64,000 bases of DNA from Dendrolimus kikuchii (lineage: Eukaryota > Arthropoda > Insecta > Lepidoptera > Lasiocampidae). Numbering within the stretch: the stretch's first letter is position 1; each line of letters opens with the position of its first letter. The stretch covers positions 21,625,435 to 21,689,434 of the forward strand of contig CM034389.1 in assembly GCA_019925095.2 (NCBI GenBank), written 5' to 3'. Shown one piece after another: positions 10,119-20,693 of this stretch. Position numbers and translations under genes: made by a program. The notes beneath the pieces are model-generated. The model saw nothing but the letters and a program-made list of their open reading frames with translations. It made no database searches and was not told where the DNA came from.

Positions 10119-10755
10119 CATACATACACACATAACTTCACGCTAGTTCCCTTGCGGGGTAGGCACGAACAACAGAGTGCCATTTAGGCTTATTCTTACA
10201 CACCTCACTTGCCTCTTTGACATTCATAACTCTTGTCATGCAAGCTCGTCTGTTCTTAAGGCTCCTGACATCACCTTCTGCTAGTACACGATCAATTTGA
10301 TCATGGAAGGTGTGTCGTGGCCTTCCACGACTTCTGCATCCATCCACTTTTGCATTGTATATCTGTTTAGTCATTCTTTCATCATGCATTCTTTCCACAT
10401 GCCCGAACCACCGGAGCATTCCTTTCCTTACCTTCACCCCGACACTCTCTTTCAGACCAACTCTCTTTCTTACTTCGGTATTACGAACGCGGTCCGCGAG
10501 CGTCACTCCGCAGATTTTGCGCAGTGCTCGCATCTCGACCGCGTTTACTCTACTTTCATGCTCTTTCTTCCATACCCAACTCTCGCTTCCATACGCGAGA
10601 GTAGGTACCAGCACCGCGTTGTGTACGGCGAGCTGGGCCTTCTGGCTGAGGTTCTTAGCGCCTAGAAGTTTACCTAACGCTCCATTTAAACTATTCCTCA
10701 AATTCACTCTTCTTTCTATATCAGCGGTGTACCTTCCATCCCTGCTAAAAGCACA

Positions 10756-10757
<2 letters not shown>
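10115..10757 (-). mobile_element. RTE-like LINE R, longest copy in the window
   Basis: A 5'-truncated minus-strand copy: tail of CATA units (10115-10137), then coding sequence (10138-10756). Both ends touch AT arrays (10046-10114 and 10758-10803). Other copies of the same 3' end are at 13769, 31994, 44936, 49736 and 54872. Confidence 0.85.
10138..10756 (-). pseudogene. C-terminal domain of an RTE-like reverse transcriptase
   Basis: About 206 codons open without a stop or frameshift from the AT array to TGA at 10140-10138. The translation carries the post-RT signature common to RTE-like elements: SRDGRYTADIERRV, VLVPTLAYGSESWVW, VNAVEMRALRKICGV, LRWFGHVERM, GRPRHTFHDQI, and the terminal AYPARELA. 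The endonuclease and the catalytic RT core with its YxDD box are absent through 5' truncation, so this fragment makes no active enzyme. The intact frame argues for a recent insertion. Any longer frame through the AT array (repeating Tyr-Ile) is an artefact. Confidence 0.85.

Positions 10758-10803
<46 letters not shown>
10758..10803. repeat. (AT)n array, ~46 bp
   Basis: Abuts the 5' truncation point of the R copy at 10115-10757. Confidence 0.95.
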
Positions 10804-10807
<4 letters not shown>

Positions 10808-10943
10808 TTGGTTGTTTTTTTAAATAGTTTCAATGTGCACGTGTGCTTTTTTAACATGTTTTGTAGAAAGAAAGAATTTGACTGATTATTGTTGGATTTG
10901 AGTTTCTTAGTAGAGTTGTCGTTCTAATTCATCCAAGTCGTTG

Positions 10944-11240
10944 TCAACTAGACCATAAATGACCAAACAATACCATATTATTTCTATATCCTTCACAATA
11001 CCACTTGTTCCACTTGCCCAATGTTTCAGATACACTTATGATCATAGCAACACGCTTGATGAGTGTAAGGTTGTTTATATAACAATGTAACTGGAGCAAT
11101 TGCGTTGAAATCATGTCGCCTGGTGTTTCACCATTTGGCGAAGGATCTGTGTTACCAAATTTTAGGTATTGTAGTACTTTCTCGCTAGATCGGTTTTTTA
11201 CCACCTTAGGATTAATAGTGCTAACTTGCATGCGATGCAC
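10944..11240 (-). CDS. Unidentified open frame (98 codons)
   Basis: Open from ATG at 11240 to TAG. The translation contains KVLQYLKFGNTDPSPNGET and RVAMIISVSETLGKWNKWY and has a protein-like mix of aromatic and charged residues. It sits between the AT array at 10758 and a hairpin-rich GC block at 11241-11335 that recurs at 43261-43700, so it may be the 5' coding part of a retroelement instead of a host exon. No splice sites or family signature were found. Confidence 0.25.
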   Translation of the reverse strand: MHRMQVSTINPKVVKNRSSEKVLQYLKFGNTDPSPNGETPGDMISTQLLQLHCYINNLTLIKRVAMIISVSETLGKWNKWYCEGYRNNMVLFGHLWSS

Positions 11241-11335
11241 TTAGGTATCCATCCCCTCGGAGGTGCTTTAAACCGAGGAGTATGTGGGGCTCCCAAGGCC
11301 GGCCTCTTGGGGCCCCACATACTTTATTTATTTAT
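11241..11335. repeat. GC-rich double-hairpin block (retroelement 5' region?)
   Basis: CCTCGG and CCGAGG pair around a 12-base loop (about 11257-11280). AGTATGTGGGG and CCCCACATACT then pair around CCAAG/CTTGG-containing sequence (about 11279-11325). The order and wording (CCTCGG, GGGGCTCC, GGCCGGC) resemble 43330-43400, suggesting a shared mobile element whose 5' UTR is structured. Confidence 0.5.
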
Positions 11336-11391
11336 TAACTTACAAACATCGCTATTATTACAGTTTCCACCAATACTATAGCGTGGTACAC

Positions 11392-11460
11392 TATATATAT
11401 ATATATGTATATATATATACATATATATATATATAGTAGTATATATATATATATACATAT
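11392..11460. repeat. (AT)n array with symmetric interruptions
   Basis: AT dinucleotides broken by GTAT, ACAT and GTAGT; the whole can fold on itself. Confidence 0.85.
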
Positions 11461-11524
11461 TCAGTCGACATAACATATAATATATATGTTATGACGAGTT
11501 ATAATACACAGTTTTTGTGAAGTT

Positions 11525-11771
11525 AGCCAGGTGGTAGGGTATTTGCTCGACTGAATAGCGACCACCCCTGGTCTAGATTATGCCGCCATAACAACCTCGT
11601 GTTGTGTTCCGGCATTAGTGACCAGGTTCCAGTCCCCCTTAAGAGAGCAGCAGCGCATGTGTAGTACCTTAGGTGTTGCAAATGTCCATAGGCGGTGGTA
11701 ACCGCTTTCCATCAATTGGGCCGTCTGCCTGTCTGCTGAACTCATGCAAAAATAAAACAAAAAAAAAGAAT
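11525..11771 (+). mobile_element. Family A, copy 3 (short form)
   Basis: Starts at the recurrent short-form 5' end (AGCCAGGTGGTAGGG) and ends CTCATGCAAAAATAAAAC with an A-rich tail. It carries the CTCATGC variant, without the antisense splice-acceptor sequence. Confidence 0.85.
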
Positions 11772-11977
11772 CCATTCACAGTACAGATAAAAATGTCAAT
11801 TTGTTGACATATCTTGGTCAGTGTTCGCAAGGTCTGTACCATCGGCGCCTTATTAAGTAAGTTGGTCCTGCCGTATGGTACTACGAACATTGATGGCTGC
11901 CTACGTCTGATCACAAAATTCGCTGGAATGTTCCGTACTCAGTACTCTGCACATATCTTCACCCGTGCCGTTTTCTC

Positions 11978-12290
11978 CGTGCAGGAACGGAGAAAGAATA
12001 CAATTTCCTGCGGCCGGGCGGCCTGTCGTAAGAGGCGACAAAACAACCCACAGCCAGGTGGTAGGGCATTTGCCCGACTGAATGGCTACCACCCCTGGTC
12101 TAAAGCATGTCGACATAACAACCTTGAGTTGTGTTCCGGCATTAGTGACCAGGTTCCAGTCTCCCTTAAGAGAGTAGCAGCGCATTTGTAGCACCTTTGG
12201 TGTTGCAAACGTCCATAGGCGATGGTAACCGCTTTTCATCAAGTGGGCCGTCTGCCTGTCTGCTGAACTCATGCAATAACAAAAAAAAAT
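11978..12290 (+). mobile_element. Family A, copy 4 (long form)
   Basis: Full-length form, from CCGTGCAGGAACGGAG to CTCATGCAATAACAAAAA. It contains CGGCCGGGCGGCC, the CCAGGTGGTAG/CTACCACC hairpin and the GCAAACGTCCATAGG block. Open frames on both strands inside it are properties of the repeat, not genes. Confidence 0.9.
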
Positions 12291-13758
12291 CACCAAAAAA
12301 GGAGTTGTGAAATGCCGGCCGTCAAACTATCTACCTACTAAACCTTCTACTGCACCTCCGCATGTTGATAAGACGCACAGGGCATGCCATAGCTATTTCA
12401 TCCTCGACGCAACTGGTCGTGACGAGATGCCTCTAGGAGCAGGGCTCTCCGTGGTAATTGTGGTAGCATGCGAGGGCTCCTCCGACCACCCTTAGTTTCA
12501 CTAAGTGATATATCTCGCCCCTGCAATTTCTTTAGTGTACTCCTTCGGTCCTTCCTTAGCAATATCATCGATAGATTGGGGAGGCTAGCATTTTATACTA
12601 TTTAATTATCAAAAAGAACTGTTGTTTGAAGCGTATTTTTAATATTAAGAGACTGAACACTTTAAAATCCTATCCCGTTCACTATATACCAGGTTGCAGT
12701 GTATGAACGATTCCATGCGAATTCCTATGTCAATCATAGTGACATGCATTCGCACTTCACTTGACATAGGAATGATATGACATAATAAATATAACCTTGG
12801 GAAATCAGGCAAATTGGCACATGTCATGGGACCGATAATATAACTATAATAAACTGCCGATAAACGTAACCGGCACAACATCTGTTTTTTATTAATTACT
12901 GATCAGGAGGTGGTTAGTCGAGCGCACTTTCTACACGTTTAATTTTTTTTTTCTTTTTTTTCTGGGTTTTATGGCTTGGCACCTAGGCCTTTAAGCCAGA
13001 TCTTAGATTCAATGTAGTTTCTTCATTTTCATAAACCTATGTGTAGCACAGCTGAACTGTAGGTTATCAGGTAGTGCCATTCAACGGAGTTCTTGTGACA
13101 AGTCAAAAGGCCACATTTGACTTTACAGTTCAGATTTCTCACAAAACACATAATTACTACTCAAAAACTATCAATATCCTACAACTATTGTTCATTTTAG
13201 AGTAATCTAACACATTTTTAGAAAATAAAACTCCACAGTACAACATCTCCTTTCAGTTCCCGCCAAAAACTCCTCTACACGTTTAATAAATTTATGACAT
13301 GACATAATGGCTACGGTCCACAAGAGACTCACAAGGACCACGTTCACGACCGCGATTTTTCCCGTTCCACTTGCTTGCGGACGTTACAATCATAAACCCT
13401 AGTCACTCTAGCGGAACGGATTAGGGGGCGTTGATGTCATAAACGACGAAAAACACAAATGTTATTGGTGGATTTGAAAATCGCGCTTTTTTCAATATCA
13501 AGAGATAGAGAGAATTAATGCTCTGTGGTCAACGCCCACTTCGACCCACCTCACCCACCTCACACACTTGACATGGGTTGTTGTGAGCGTTGTGTGATCG
13601 AAAATGATAACATCATTAGTGACGTCTTCGCCACTACCATATCGGCCGTAGTCGCCATGTGGAACGGTTGACGGAGCATTTTTGGGCCTTGTGAGCTACT
13701 ACCGGATCGCGTCCCATATAATAATAACAATAATTCATTTATTTCAGAAAATTGAGTA
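12291..13758. other. Unassigned; GC patch, inverted repeat and (T)-rich runs
   Basis: 12300-12500 is GC-richer with a 62-codon frame without motif. At 12721-12733 and 12761-12773 ATTCCTATGTCAA occurs as an exact inverted pair around a 27-base loop. 13560-13740 carries a 71-codon minus frame without motif. Around 13735 a TTTATTTCAG/TTTCCATATA stretch resembles 52510-52550 and was the target of the next LINE. Confidence 0.35.
12721..12773. repeat. Perfect 13 bp inverted repeat
   Basis: ATTCCTATGTCAA and its exact complement TTGACATAGGAAT, separated by 27 bases. Confidence 0.8.
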
Positions 13759-13768
13759 TTTCCATATA

Positions 13769-14106
13769 CATACATACATACATAGCTTCACGCCAGTTCC
13801 CTTGCGGGGTAAGCACGCACAACAGAGAGCCATTTAGGCTTATTCTTACACACCTCACTTGCTTCTTTCACATTCATAACTCTTGTCATGCACGCCCGTC
13901 TGTTATTAAAGCTCCTGACATCACCTTCTGCTACTACACGATCAATTTGATCATGGAAGGTGTGTCGTGGCCTTCCACGACTTCTGCATCCATCCACTTT
14001 TGCATTGTATATCTGTTTAGTCATTCTTTCATCGTGCATTCTTTCCACATGCCCAAACCACCGGAGCATTCCTTTCCTTACCTTCACCCCGACACTGTCT
14101 TCATTG
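13769..14106 (-). mobile_element. RTE-like LINE R with 10 bp target duplication
   Basis: 5'-truncated minus copy: CATA-unit tail at the left, then coding sequence to about 14100, followed by six bases not in R. TTTCCATATA occurs directly on both sides (13759-13768 and 14107-14116), fitting target-primed insertion. It encodes the last ~99 residues of the R frame (13788-14087: MLRWFGHVERM to AYPARELA) without a stop. Confidence 0.85.
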
Positions 14107-14229
14107 TTTCCATATAATACAATTTTATGTTATAAAACTATTTCTATGTTATCAAAGTTCAATACAATAATTATATATAATCTATAAATATAATTGACGT
14201 TTAACAGCGTTATCAATAAAATTATTTTT

Positions 14230-14348
14230 GACTAAAAATCTAAAAAATGCGTCATGTTCTCCATCGTTCATATAGTCTATTCCAGTTTTGTTTTTAAATA
14301 GTTTCAATGTACAGACACGGCATATTTAAAATGTTATAATATTATAGA
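14230..14348 (-). mobile_element. Helitron H1, 5' fragment directly abutting a full H1
   Basis: Contains the first ~119 bases of H1 on the minus strand, ending TC at 14348-14347. Only three bases separate it from the 3' CTAG of the complete H1 at 14352, giving a head-to-tail pair. Confidence 0.8.
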
Positions 14349-14351
14349 TTA

Positions 14352-14895
14352 CTAGGATATGCCCGCGACTTCGTCCACGTTTGACTTGAAATTCCCGCTG
14401 GATTTCCAGGACCCAAAGTACCTAAAAGTGCTATCGTTTTAGTGAAAACTGTGTCGGAATAGGTAAGCTAATTTTTATGTACCTGAACAACTACAAACCA
14501 ATCCTCGAAAATTCTCGCGAGGTTACCGAGATAACAAATATTACACATTTTACTACCTTAAATTTTCAATCGATCATTAAAAAAATTACATTGGCATTCG
14601 AACTTTTTTTTAAATTTGGCCATTTTAAATAATTCCTATAAAAACTCCCATGATATTCCCAGCATAAAAAGTAGAGCACAGTTTAAGTCCAAGAATTAGC
14701 TGTCGATTAGCAGAAACCGCATCGAAAGCGGCCCAGTAGTTTTTATGTGAATCCCGAGCAAACAGACAAGAAATCTAAAAAAAAAACTGCATCGTGTTCT
14801 CCATCCACCATGTTTATATAGTCTATTCAAGTTGTTATTTTTAATTAGCTTCAATATATAGACAGGGCACGTTTAAAATCTTATAATATTGTAGA
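14352..14895 (-). mobile_element. Helitron H1, complete copy (544 bp)
   Basis: On the minus strand it begins TCTACAATATTATAA after an A (14896) and ends GTCGCGGGCATATCCTAG before a T (14351). The 544 bp length equals the copy at 20694-21237 and is close to the one at 60634-61185. It has no coding capacity, so movement would need an autonomous Rep/helicase source elsewhere. A clear 3' hairpin was not identified. Confidence 0.85.
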
Positions 14896-15337
14896 TTTTA
14901 ACATACTAATCCTTATACCTAATACTACACGCTCTACAATAGGCCGCGATCACACCATAATTAAAATGCGTAATCAGATTAATGTCTGTGATTGAGTAAA
15001 GGCTTTATTTTCAGCTCGGCTTTGTTAAGTTTTAAAATTGCATAAGCTTAGTCACGAATTGCCTGACGGAGCGTGATGGCTTCTTGTTAGCAACCGCTTA
15101 ATATTTAAGGTCTTATTTTGTGCTGGTTTCGTAGTTTCTGTCTAATTATAAATGGTCTTCCGACATCATTTAAGTTGGCGTACTTCTTCGTTATTAAAGC
15201 TTTCAAGGTTCTTTCGCTAATTTTGATTTCTGTCGAAATACAGTTTAGTTTCATTGAGTACTTACTATATCGTATTCATTACTTTAGATAAATGCGTTTA
15301 CTAAATCACCTAATTCTAGTAGATGTATATAATTATG
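14896..15337. other. Unassigned AT-rich DNA
   Basis: Nothing recognised. Confidence 0.4.
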
Positions 15338-15445
15338 TATGTCGCAGAGAAATGATGAAAACTGACATTTGATCAAATCTCTAAGGTAGATGATCAATTC
15401 ACGGATTTAATTAAAACTCCAGTTTTATCATCTTCGTGCGACATA
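15338..15445. repeat. Foldback element, ~108 bp
   Basis: TATGTCGCAGAGAAATGATG (15338 on) pairs with the inverted end at 15420-15445 (CATCTTCGTGCGACATA), about 26 bp arms with few mismatches. It is probably a tiny MITE; no other copy was seen in the window. Confidence 0.5.
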
Positions 15446-15640
15446 CTTGTATAAGTATCCATAAAGTTTTACTGAATTCCTATAAATATGAAGAGACTTC
15501 TTATAAATATGAAGTACTTACACTACTGCTTCGCCCAAACATATCATCCACATTTTTCTTTTTATTTTAATAATATTTAAATCGAGAGATTAACACATAT
15601 AATGTATATATTAAGATAAACAAGATAATCTTGTTTGGGA

Positions 15641-15990
15641 CCGCTGTATACTGGGGTAACAGCGGAGTCATCCCCCTGCTCGATAATGTGGTTCATCCTG
15701 CTCCTTGAGGTGTTCCTAGCTTATTTGCGAACAAGGGCGTCACGGTGCAGTAACCCTGTTCTAGATTACGTGGCGTCCAGCTGAAGCGCGACTATGGAGC
15801 GCAGGTTAGGTTTAGGTTTAGGTGGGTAGCTCGTCATCGGCCTCTACTCTTTGGGGCGCAGTCCGGTCCACGAGAGTCCCACGCGTATTCGTGCAGGCGG
15901 CCTTATTAAGCGTTGCACTTGGCCTTCCCCCATAATGGCCCGAGTGTGTGTCGCAAGAAAAGATATTCCCCTGCGTGAAAAAAAAAACAA
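15641..15990 (+). mobile_element. GC-rich block ending in a 10-base A run (retroelement 3' end?)
   Basis: Compositionally foreign to its AT-rich surroundings and closed by GTGAAAAAAAAAAC, which suggests the 3' end of an A-tailed retroelement. It includes a short degenerate run of the arthropod telomere unit (GGTTAGGTTTAGGTTTAGG, 15804-15822). No frame or known signature was seen, so the class is uncertain. Confidence 0.35.
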
Positions 15991-17639
15991 TGTAATACAA
16001 TGGACAATTTTAGGCCTAATCCTAAACAGCTCAGCTCAGAGTAAAAAACGGAAGGTTCATTTATAAAATGTATCCTACTAGGAATCGCATTCCAGAGAAC
16101 CATGCGGATTAATGTTTGACTACTAGAGACCATAGAATCCGACAAACTTGAATGAAATGTATGTTCTATATTTTTATTAATAAAAAATGTTAAGGAAATT
16201 ATACATATAATGTAAGCAAGAACATATCCAAAATGCCTATCGAAAGCCTAGGAAAGGAAACATTTCAACATTCTAGAAACACACATAATATTAGCGGTCG
16301 TGTGCCCGCAGATAATATTAGCATGCAGGAGTTGCGAAAATATCCTAAAGCTGTATGGAGCGAATCGGCGAGCGTGAATTGATTTTCTTGCTAAACATAA
16401 GCTTGCATGATTGCACAAACGACTTTAATAATATCGTAAACAGGTATTACTGATTTTAATAGCAATTTCTTAACGCAAAGGTAATATTTTGGATGATACG
16501 GTGCATCATTACAGTGAATTCAACCTCAACCAAAACAACTGAGAACGAACCGTTTATCGTTCCATGTACTACGGTAGTGTTTATGTATCGCTGGGGTAAT
16601 TGAATATTCAGGTAATCTGGTCATCTCTTGCTAACGAAGAGTGGCCATAGAGACAATATACATACAGCTGCAATTTAAAATTAGTAATGTGCATATACGA
16701 CGCAGATTCACGTTGCTCTGATAGCCGAAGAATAAAATAAAAATGTTTAAGCAGGTTTAGCCATATCCATTGGCGAGTAACACTGCTGGTACGCTAGTGA
16801 GCCGACGAGCCAAAGGTATAGGCCGCCAATGGAACGCCTACAAAACAGCGGTTTGGCATGTTGGGTCTTCGCGCGTGCCTGTTTGAAATACTACTATAAT
16901 AAACCGCCGGTGGATCAGCTGAGCCAGCGAGCCGACAATTTTTTTCACGCTACATTTGACTCTCCAATAAGTTCTGTCACTAAATCTACATGAGACAAGC
17001 GTTGTCTCTTTTGCAACCAGTTTTTGACTAACACTTTGTGGCTTTATTTCTTTTTCTGTGGTTGTTCTTGTTGTAACAGTATACCAAAATAACAAAGTAA
17101 CTCCGACTGAGAACATGCCATTTTGGCGATCGAGAGTCGACTGTTTGGTACGTCAACGGATCACCAACGCGAGTAGACAACCCAACGAGTCAACAGTTTA
17201 TAGCCTTAACCGGCTTGCCAATGGATCACACACTTAAGAAACGCCCGGATAATCACATGATGACCACAGTACATTTGAGTGATGGCCGTTCAGGAAGATG
17301 ACGATACACGAACCTCGCTAAATGGTAGCAACGGATAAGTAAGGCTGACGTAAAGTGAATGGAATAAAGTGTATTAAGAAGATATAAATGCTACTTTTGC
17401 TATGATAGTAATACCTTACAATAACGCTTTAAAAATCAGTGTAGTAGACGGTACCCTTACCACGCTTAGCCAAGGTAGAAAAAGCTGGTATCCATAATCT
17501 CATTGTCCAGATTTATTACTCACGTTTTCATCCAGTGTCGTGTTAATTGCAATAACATGCATAAATTTAAAAAGCTGCTAAGGACTGCACGTCATTTGAA
17601 TAAGCATACCTTTTTTTTTACGAGGCGAAAATCGATTGA
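15991..17639. other. Unassigned; region with recurrent GCCAATGGA-like motif
   Basis: Between about 16760 and 17230 the motif GCCAATGGAT or a close variant appears five times at irregular spacing and in both orientations (near 16766, 16827, 16903, 17155, 17211), together with GAGCCGACGAG-type words. A 92-codon minus frame (16838-17116) starts MFSVGVTLLFWYTV, but it has no family signature or splice context. Confidence 0.35.
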
Positions 17640-18500
17640 GAACCATCAGCCGTGCGGGGAATCATGGCCGGTATGTGGGATTTATCAGGTTGGAGTGGCA
17701 CTAGCATTGCAAGCAAAAGTGCTATTGCCACATCACGGTCAGGGATACCCGCTAAAACCCCTCGGTGTTCTACTCTTTGCCCTTATTCCAGGACTACGGG
17801 TACATGGCTTAGCCCCTCCGCGAGCCCTGGCAGGCGGTGGCCCAATGGCCTCATTCATTGCTAGGGAACCAATTTTTGTTCCTGGCATCTTCACTCTGTT
17901 ATTACGTAGGGCGGTCTGTAACTGTACTTTATCCGTGCAGGAACGGAGAAAGAATACAATATCTTGCGGCCGGGCGATCTATCGTAAGAAGCGACAAAAC
18001 AACCCAAAGATGGTAGGGTATTTGCCCGTCTGGGTGGTTACCAGCCCTAGTCTTGAGTATGCCTCCATAAAAACCTTGAATTGTGTTCCGGTATTAGCGG
18101 CCAGGTTCCAGTGTCCCTTTAGAGAGCGGCAGCACATTGGTAGCGCTTTTGGTGTTACAAATCTCCATAAGCCATGGTAACCGCTTCCCATCAGGTAGGC
18201 CGTCTGCCTGCCTGCTGAACTCATGCAATAAAAACAACGCGCCCCATGGGTGGAGACGTGAGCGCTTGCGGAACACAGCACGCCCTCATCTCGACGACAT
18301 ATCGGCGGGTGACAACCCTTTCCCCAGGGACATACCCGCGCACCCTGCTCACGGCGGCCGAAGGTCTAGGCTTGCCCTCGTGTACCGACGCGTCTTTCTT
18401 TGGCGGGAGAGGAGCAGGGATATACGGTTACGCACTCACTCCGTTTCCTCTTTAAGAAGCATGATTCGCTCCCAAAAGGAAAAAAAGATGAGTTTAGCTA
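17640..18500 (-). mobile_element. R1-like LINE remnant with nested family A
   Basis: On the minus strand, 18500-18237 corresponds to the coding end and start of the 3' UTR of the R1-like element at 5932-6780 (SRQR-type Arg-rich tail, LDLRPP stop, CATCTCGACG), and 17925-17640 corresponds to its 3' UTR (GGGTATCCCTGA, TGGCAATAGCAC). A complete family A copy sits between them. The R1 sequence GCGCGTT/ACAGACCGC is cut at that point, so A inserted into R1 here. Confidence 0.7.
17933..18235 (+). mobile_element. Family A, copy 5 (long form, nested in R1-like LINE)
   Basis: From CCGTGCAGGAACGGAG to CTCATGCAATAAAA. It is more diverged than most copies (for example AACCCAAAGATGGTAGG). The interrupted R1 sequence on both sides limits any target duplication to about three to five bases (AAC). 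Confidence 0.85.
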
Positions 18501-19489
18501 CTTCAACCACTAAACATCCTCGACTCGATCAGTACTAATAATAGAAAATGAAACCAAAATAACAGGTTTATGTTTCTTTATTTATATACACCAATTACTA
18601 TTGGAATTTCTATTTCGTTCAATGTTACTTTTCCGCATCGCCATATCACGCGTGCTTGGATTCATCTCTACGATTATAAATATTCAACAACGATACGTAT
18701 AATGACTGGAAGGAAAATTATAAGATTTTAACTAAAATTTTAAAACAATTGATTACTTACTCATTATATTAAACCGTTCGTGTTTTTACGCAATATACAA
18801 TTTTCATTTAAAAAGAAGGAATAGTGCGGCAGGCACAGTGGCTATCTTTAACGACAGTTAATTATTTCAATCACATAAAGTCACCGGCAAAAGAGGTGCA
18901 ACTGAAAATTAGTGTATCATTTTAAAAGCAATGTCGAAGAAATTTAAAACATATAGTGTACACCTTCTCTTCAAATTTCACCCATATAGACGTATAGCAG
19001 TTTTAGTGAAAAATTACTGCGTATATTTGTCTATATGACGGAGGGACTTAATGATTTAATACATTATAGTATATTAATATTTCATTTTTGCCAAAATGTT
19101 TGCTTAAGCTAAAAAAGAACTTCACTTCCAGTATGTAATTTATAGAATTTTTCTATTTATATGTATGATGATTGATAATTATCTATGACTGCCGCTTCGC
19201 AGTTTACTGATCTCTCCGCTTTCCGCCTTCTGGTCATGGAATGCATTTTCACTGAGCATACGAACTGTATCGGTATCACTCTTCCGTGGTAGACATATGT
19301 GGTTGCGTTTTGTTTTCATGCGGTTTATTTCGGAAGTGGTTTTTGATATTGTTGCAGATAATTTTCATTCGCCTTTGACGTTTTGTGTTTGTCACAGATA
19401 AGATTATATGAGATGACAATAAGTCAGATAAGATTTCGGAGGTACTAGAAGATTTAATAATATTTTGGAGTCATCGTCAGGTAATCGCA
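18501..19489. other. Unassigned AT-rich DNA
   Basis: Nothing recognised on either strand. Confidence 0.4.
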
Positions 19490-19905
19490 GTCTACTACTG
19501 GATGTAGGCCTCTCCAAGTCGACGTCGCACATCGTGGTCCTCTGCCTTCCTCATCTAGTGCCCACCGGCCTTAGCCGGTCGTGAGTCCATCGGGCTGGAG
19601 GACGTCCAAGACTACGTTTACTGAGACGAGGTCTCCACTCCTCTCTGCTTCAACGGCCATCCGTCCTGCGATATGAATGACGGCCCATTGCCACTTCTAT
19701 TTACTAATTTTGCCAGCTATGACAGTTACTTTGATTCTCTTACTGATATTCTCTTTCTAATTTTAACCAAAAGAGAAACACCCAACATACCTCGTTCCTT
19801 AGCCGTCGTTGAGCGACTTGGTATTTTTCAGCAGTGTCCACATCTAGGCCTCGTAGGTGAGGACGCATTGCTCGAAGACTTTCGTCTTCAAGAATATTAT
19901 ATTTA
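19490..19905. repeat. Interspersed repeat T, copy 1 (probable LINE 3' part)
   Basis: Shares with 35555-35965 the words ACTGGATGTAGG, GGTCCTGCGA/GTCCTGCGATATGA, CATTGCCACTTCTATTTACTAATTT-like text (in diverged form) and CGCTC/GAGCGACTT. CTGCTGGA(T/C)(G/A)TAGG is a common word in insect RTE-type LINEs, read from the opposite strand. Frames inside are broken. Confidence 0.5.
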
Positions 19906-20693
19906 AAAATACATATAAATTTGTTTCAAATTGTCAATAGTTTGGGATATAGATTGTTTTTAACCAAGAACTCTCTTTTTGTATTAAAAATCTGCACTGT
20001 TTAATGAAATTAAGTTTATGAGTAGACACAAGCACTTCGGGTTGGCGTCCATAAGATCAACAATTTGGATAAAGCTGCGTTATAACAAATGAAGTGCCAG
20101 TCATTTATTTTTCATGAAACATGGAATTTTACATGTGTTATGTTTTATAGTAAATACTGTACATGTTCCACAGGCAGACAGAGATTAATAAATAAAATAA
20201 TGCTTGGATCATATGTAACAATAAAATACGAGTCCGATGGAAATAATTGTTGAGCTAGATGAAAATAGTACGAAGTATACTTTAGCCATACTTCGTGTAA
20301 TAGTTACGAAACTGTTGCACACTTAATTGTACCCACGAAGTACTTGATTGCTTATAATTCGTATCATTAAACTTTTTATGGCTTTACGTGATAAGGTTAC
20401 TTTGTCGATACTATAAAACTTTAATGTTGATTGTATAGCCGTTACTTTTTGTTGAGTTGCATTTATTGATTGATATATAATAATGAGAAAGATGTTATAA
20501 AATATATCAATATTATAATACCATATTCATATTTTTGTCTGGAGGCCATTAAAATATAACAGCACAGCAGAGCAAGATAGTTTATTCACTTGGTAGATAC
20601 TTGTGGAAGCTTATATCTCTCTGTATATTACACGATAGGACAAATCTATTTGAATGTAAATCTATGTAATATATAAACCTATAATATGGTATG
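19906..20693. other. Unassigned AT-rich DNA
   Basis: Nothing recognised. Confidence 0.4.

Noticed and set aside
10757..10857. Extension of the LINE frame through repeating Tyr-Ile codons
   Set aside because: It is a translation of the AT array; the LINE coding part stops at the array boundary. The same applies to the Tyr-Ile-rich frames at 44779-45462.
15804..15822. True telomere or chromosome end
   Set aside because: Only three units, degenerate, and surrounded by ordinary interspersed sequence.
16838..17116. Small membrane-anchored protein (MFSVGVTLLFW)
   Set aside because: Frame only; no splice or promoter support, and it overlaps a repeated-motif region.
17503..18180. 225-codon plus-strand frame as a gene
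   Set aside because: It runs across an R1-like 3' UTR remnant and a nested family A copy, so the frame is a chimera of repeats.
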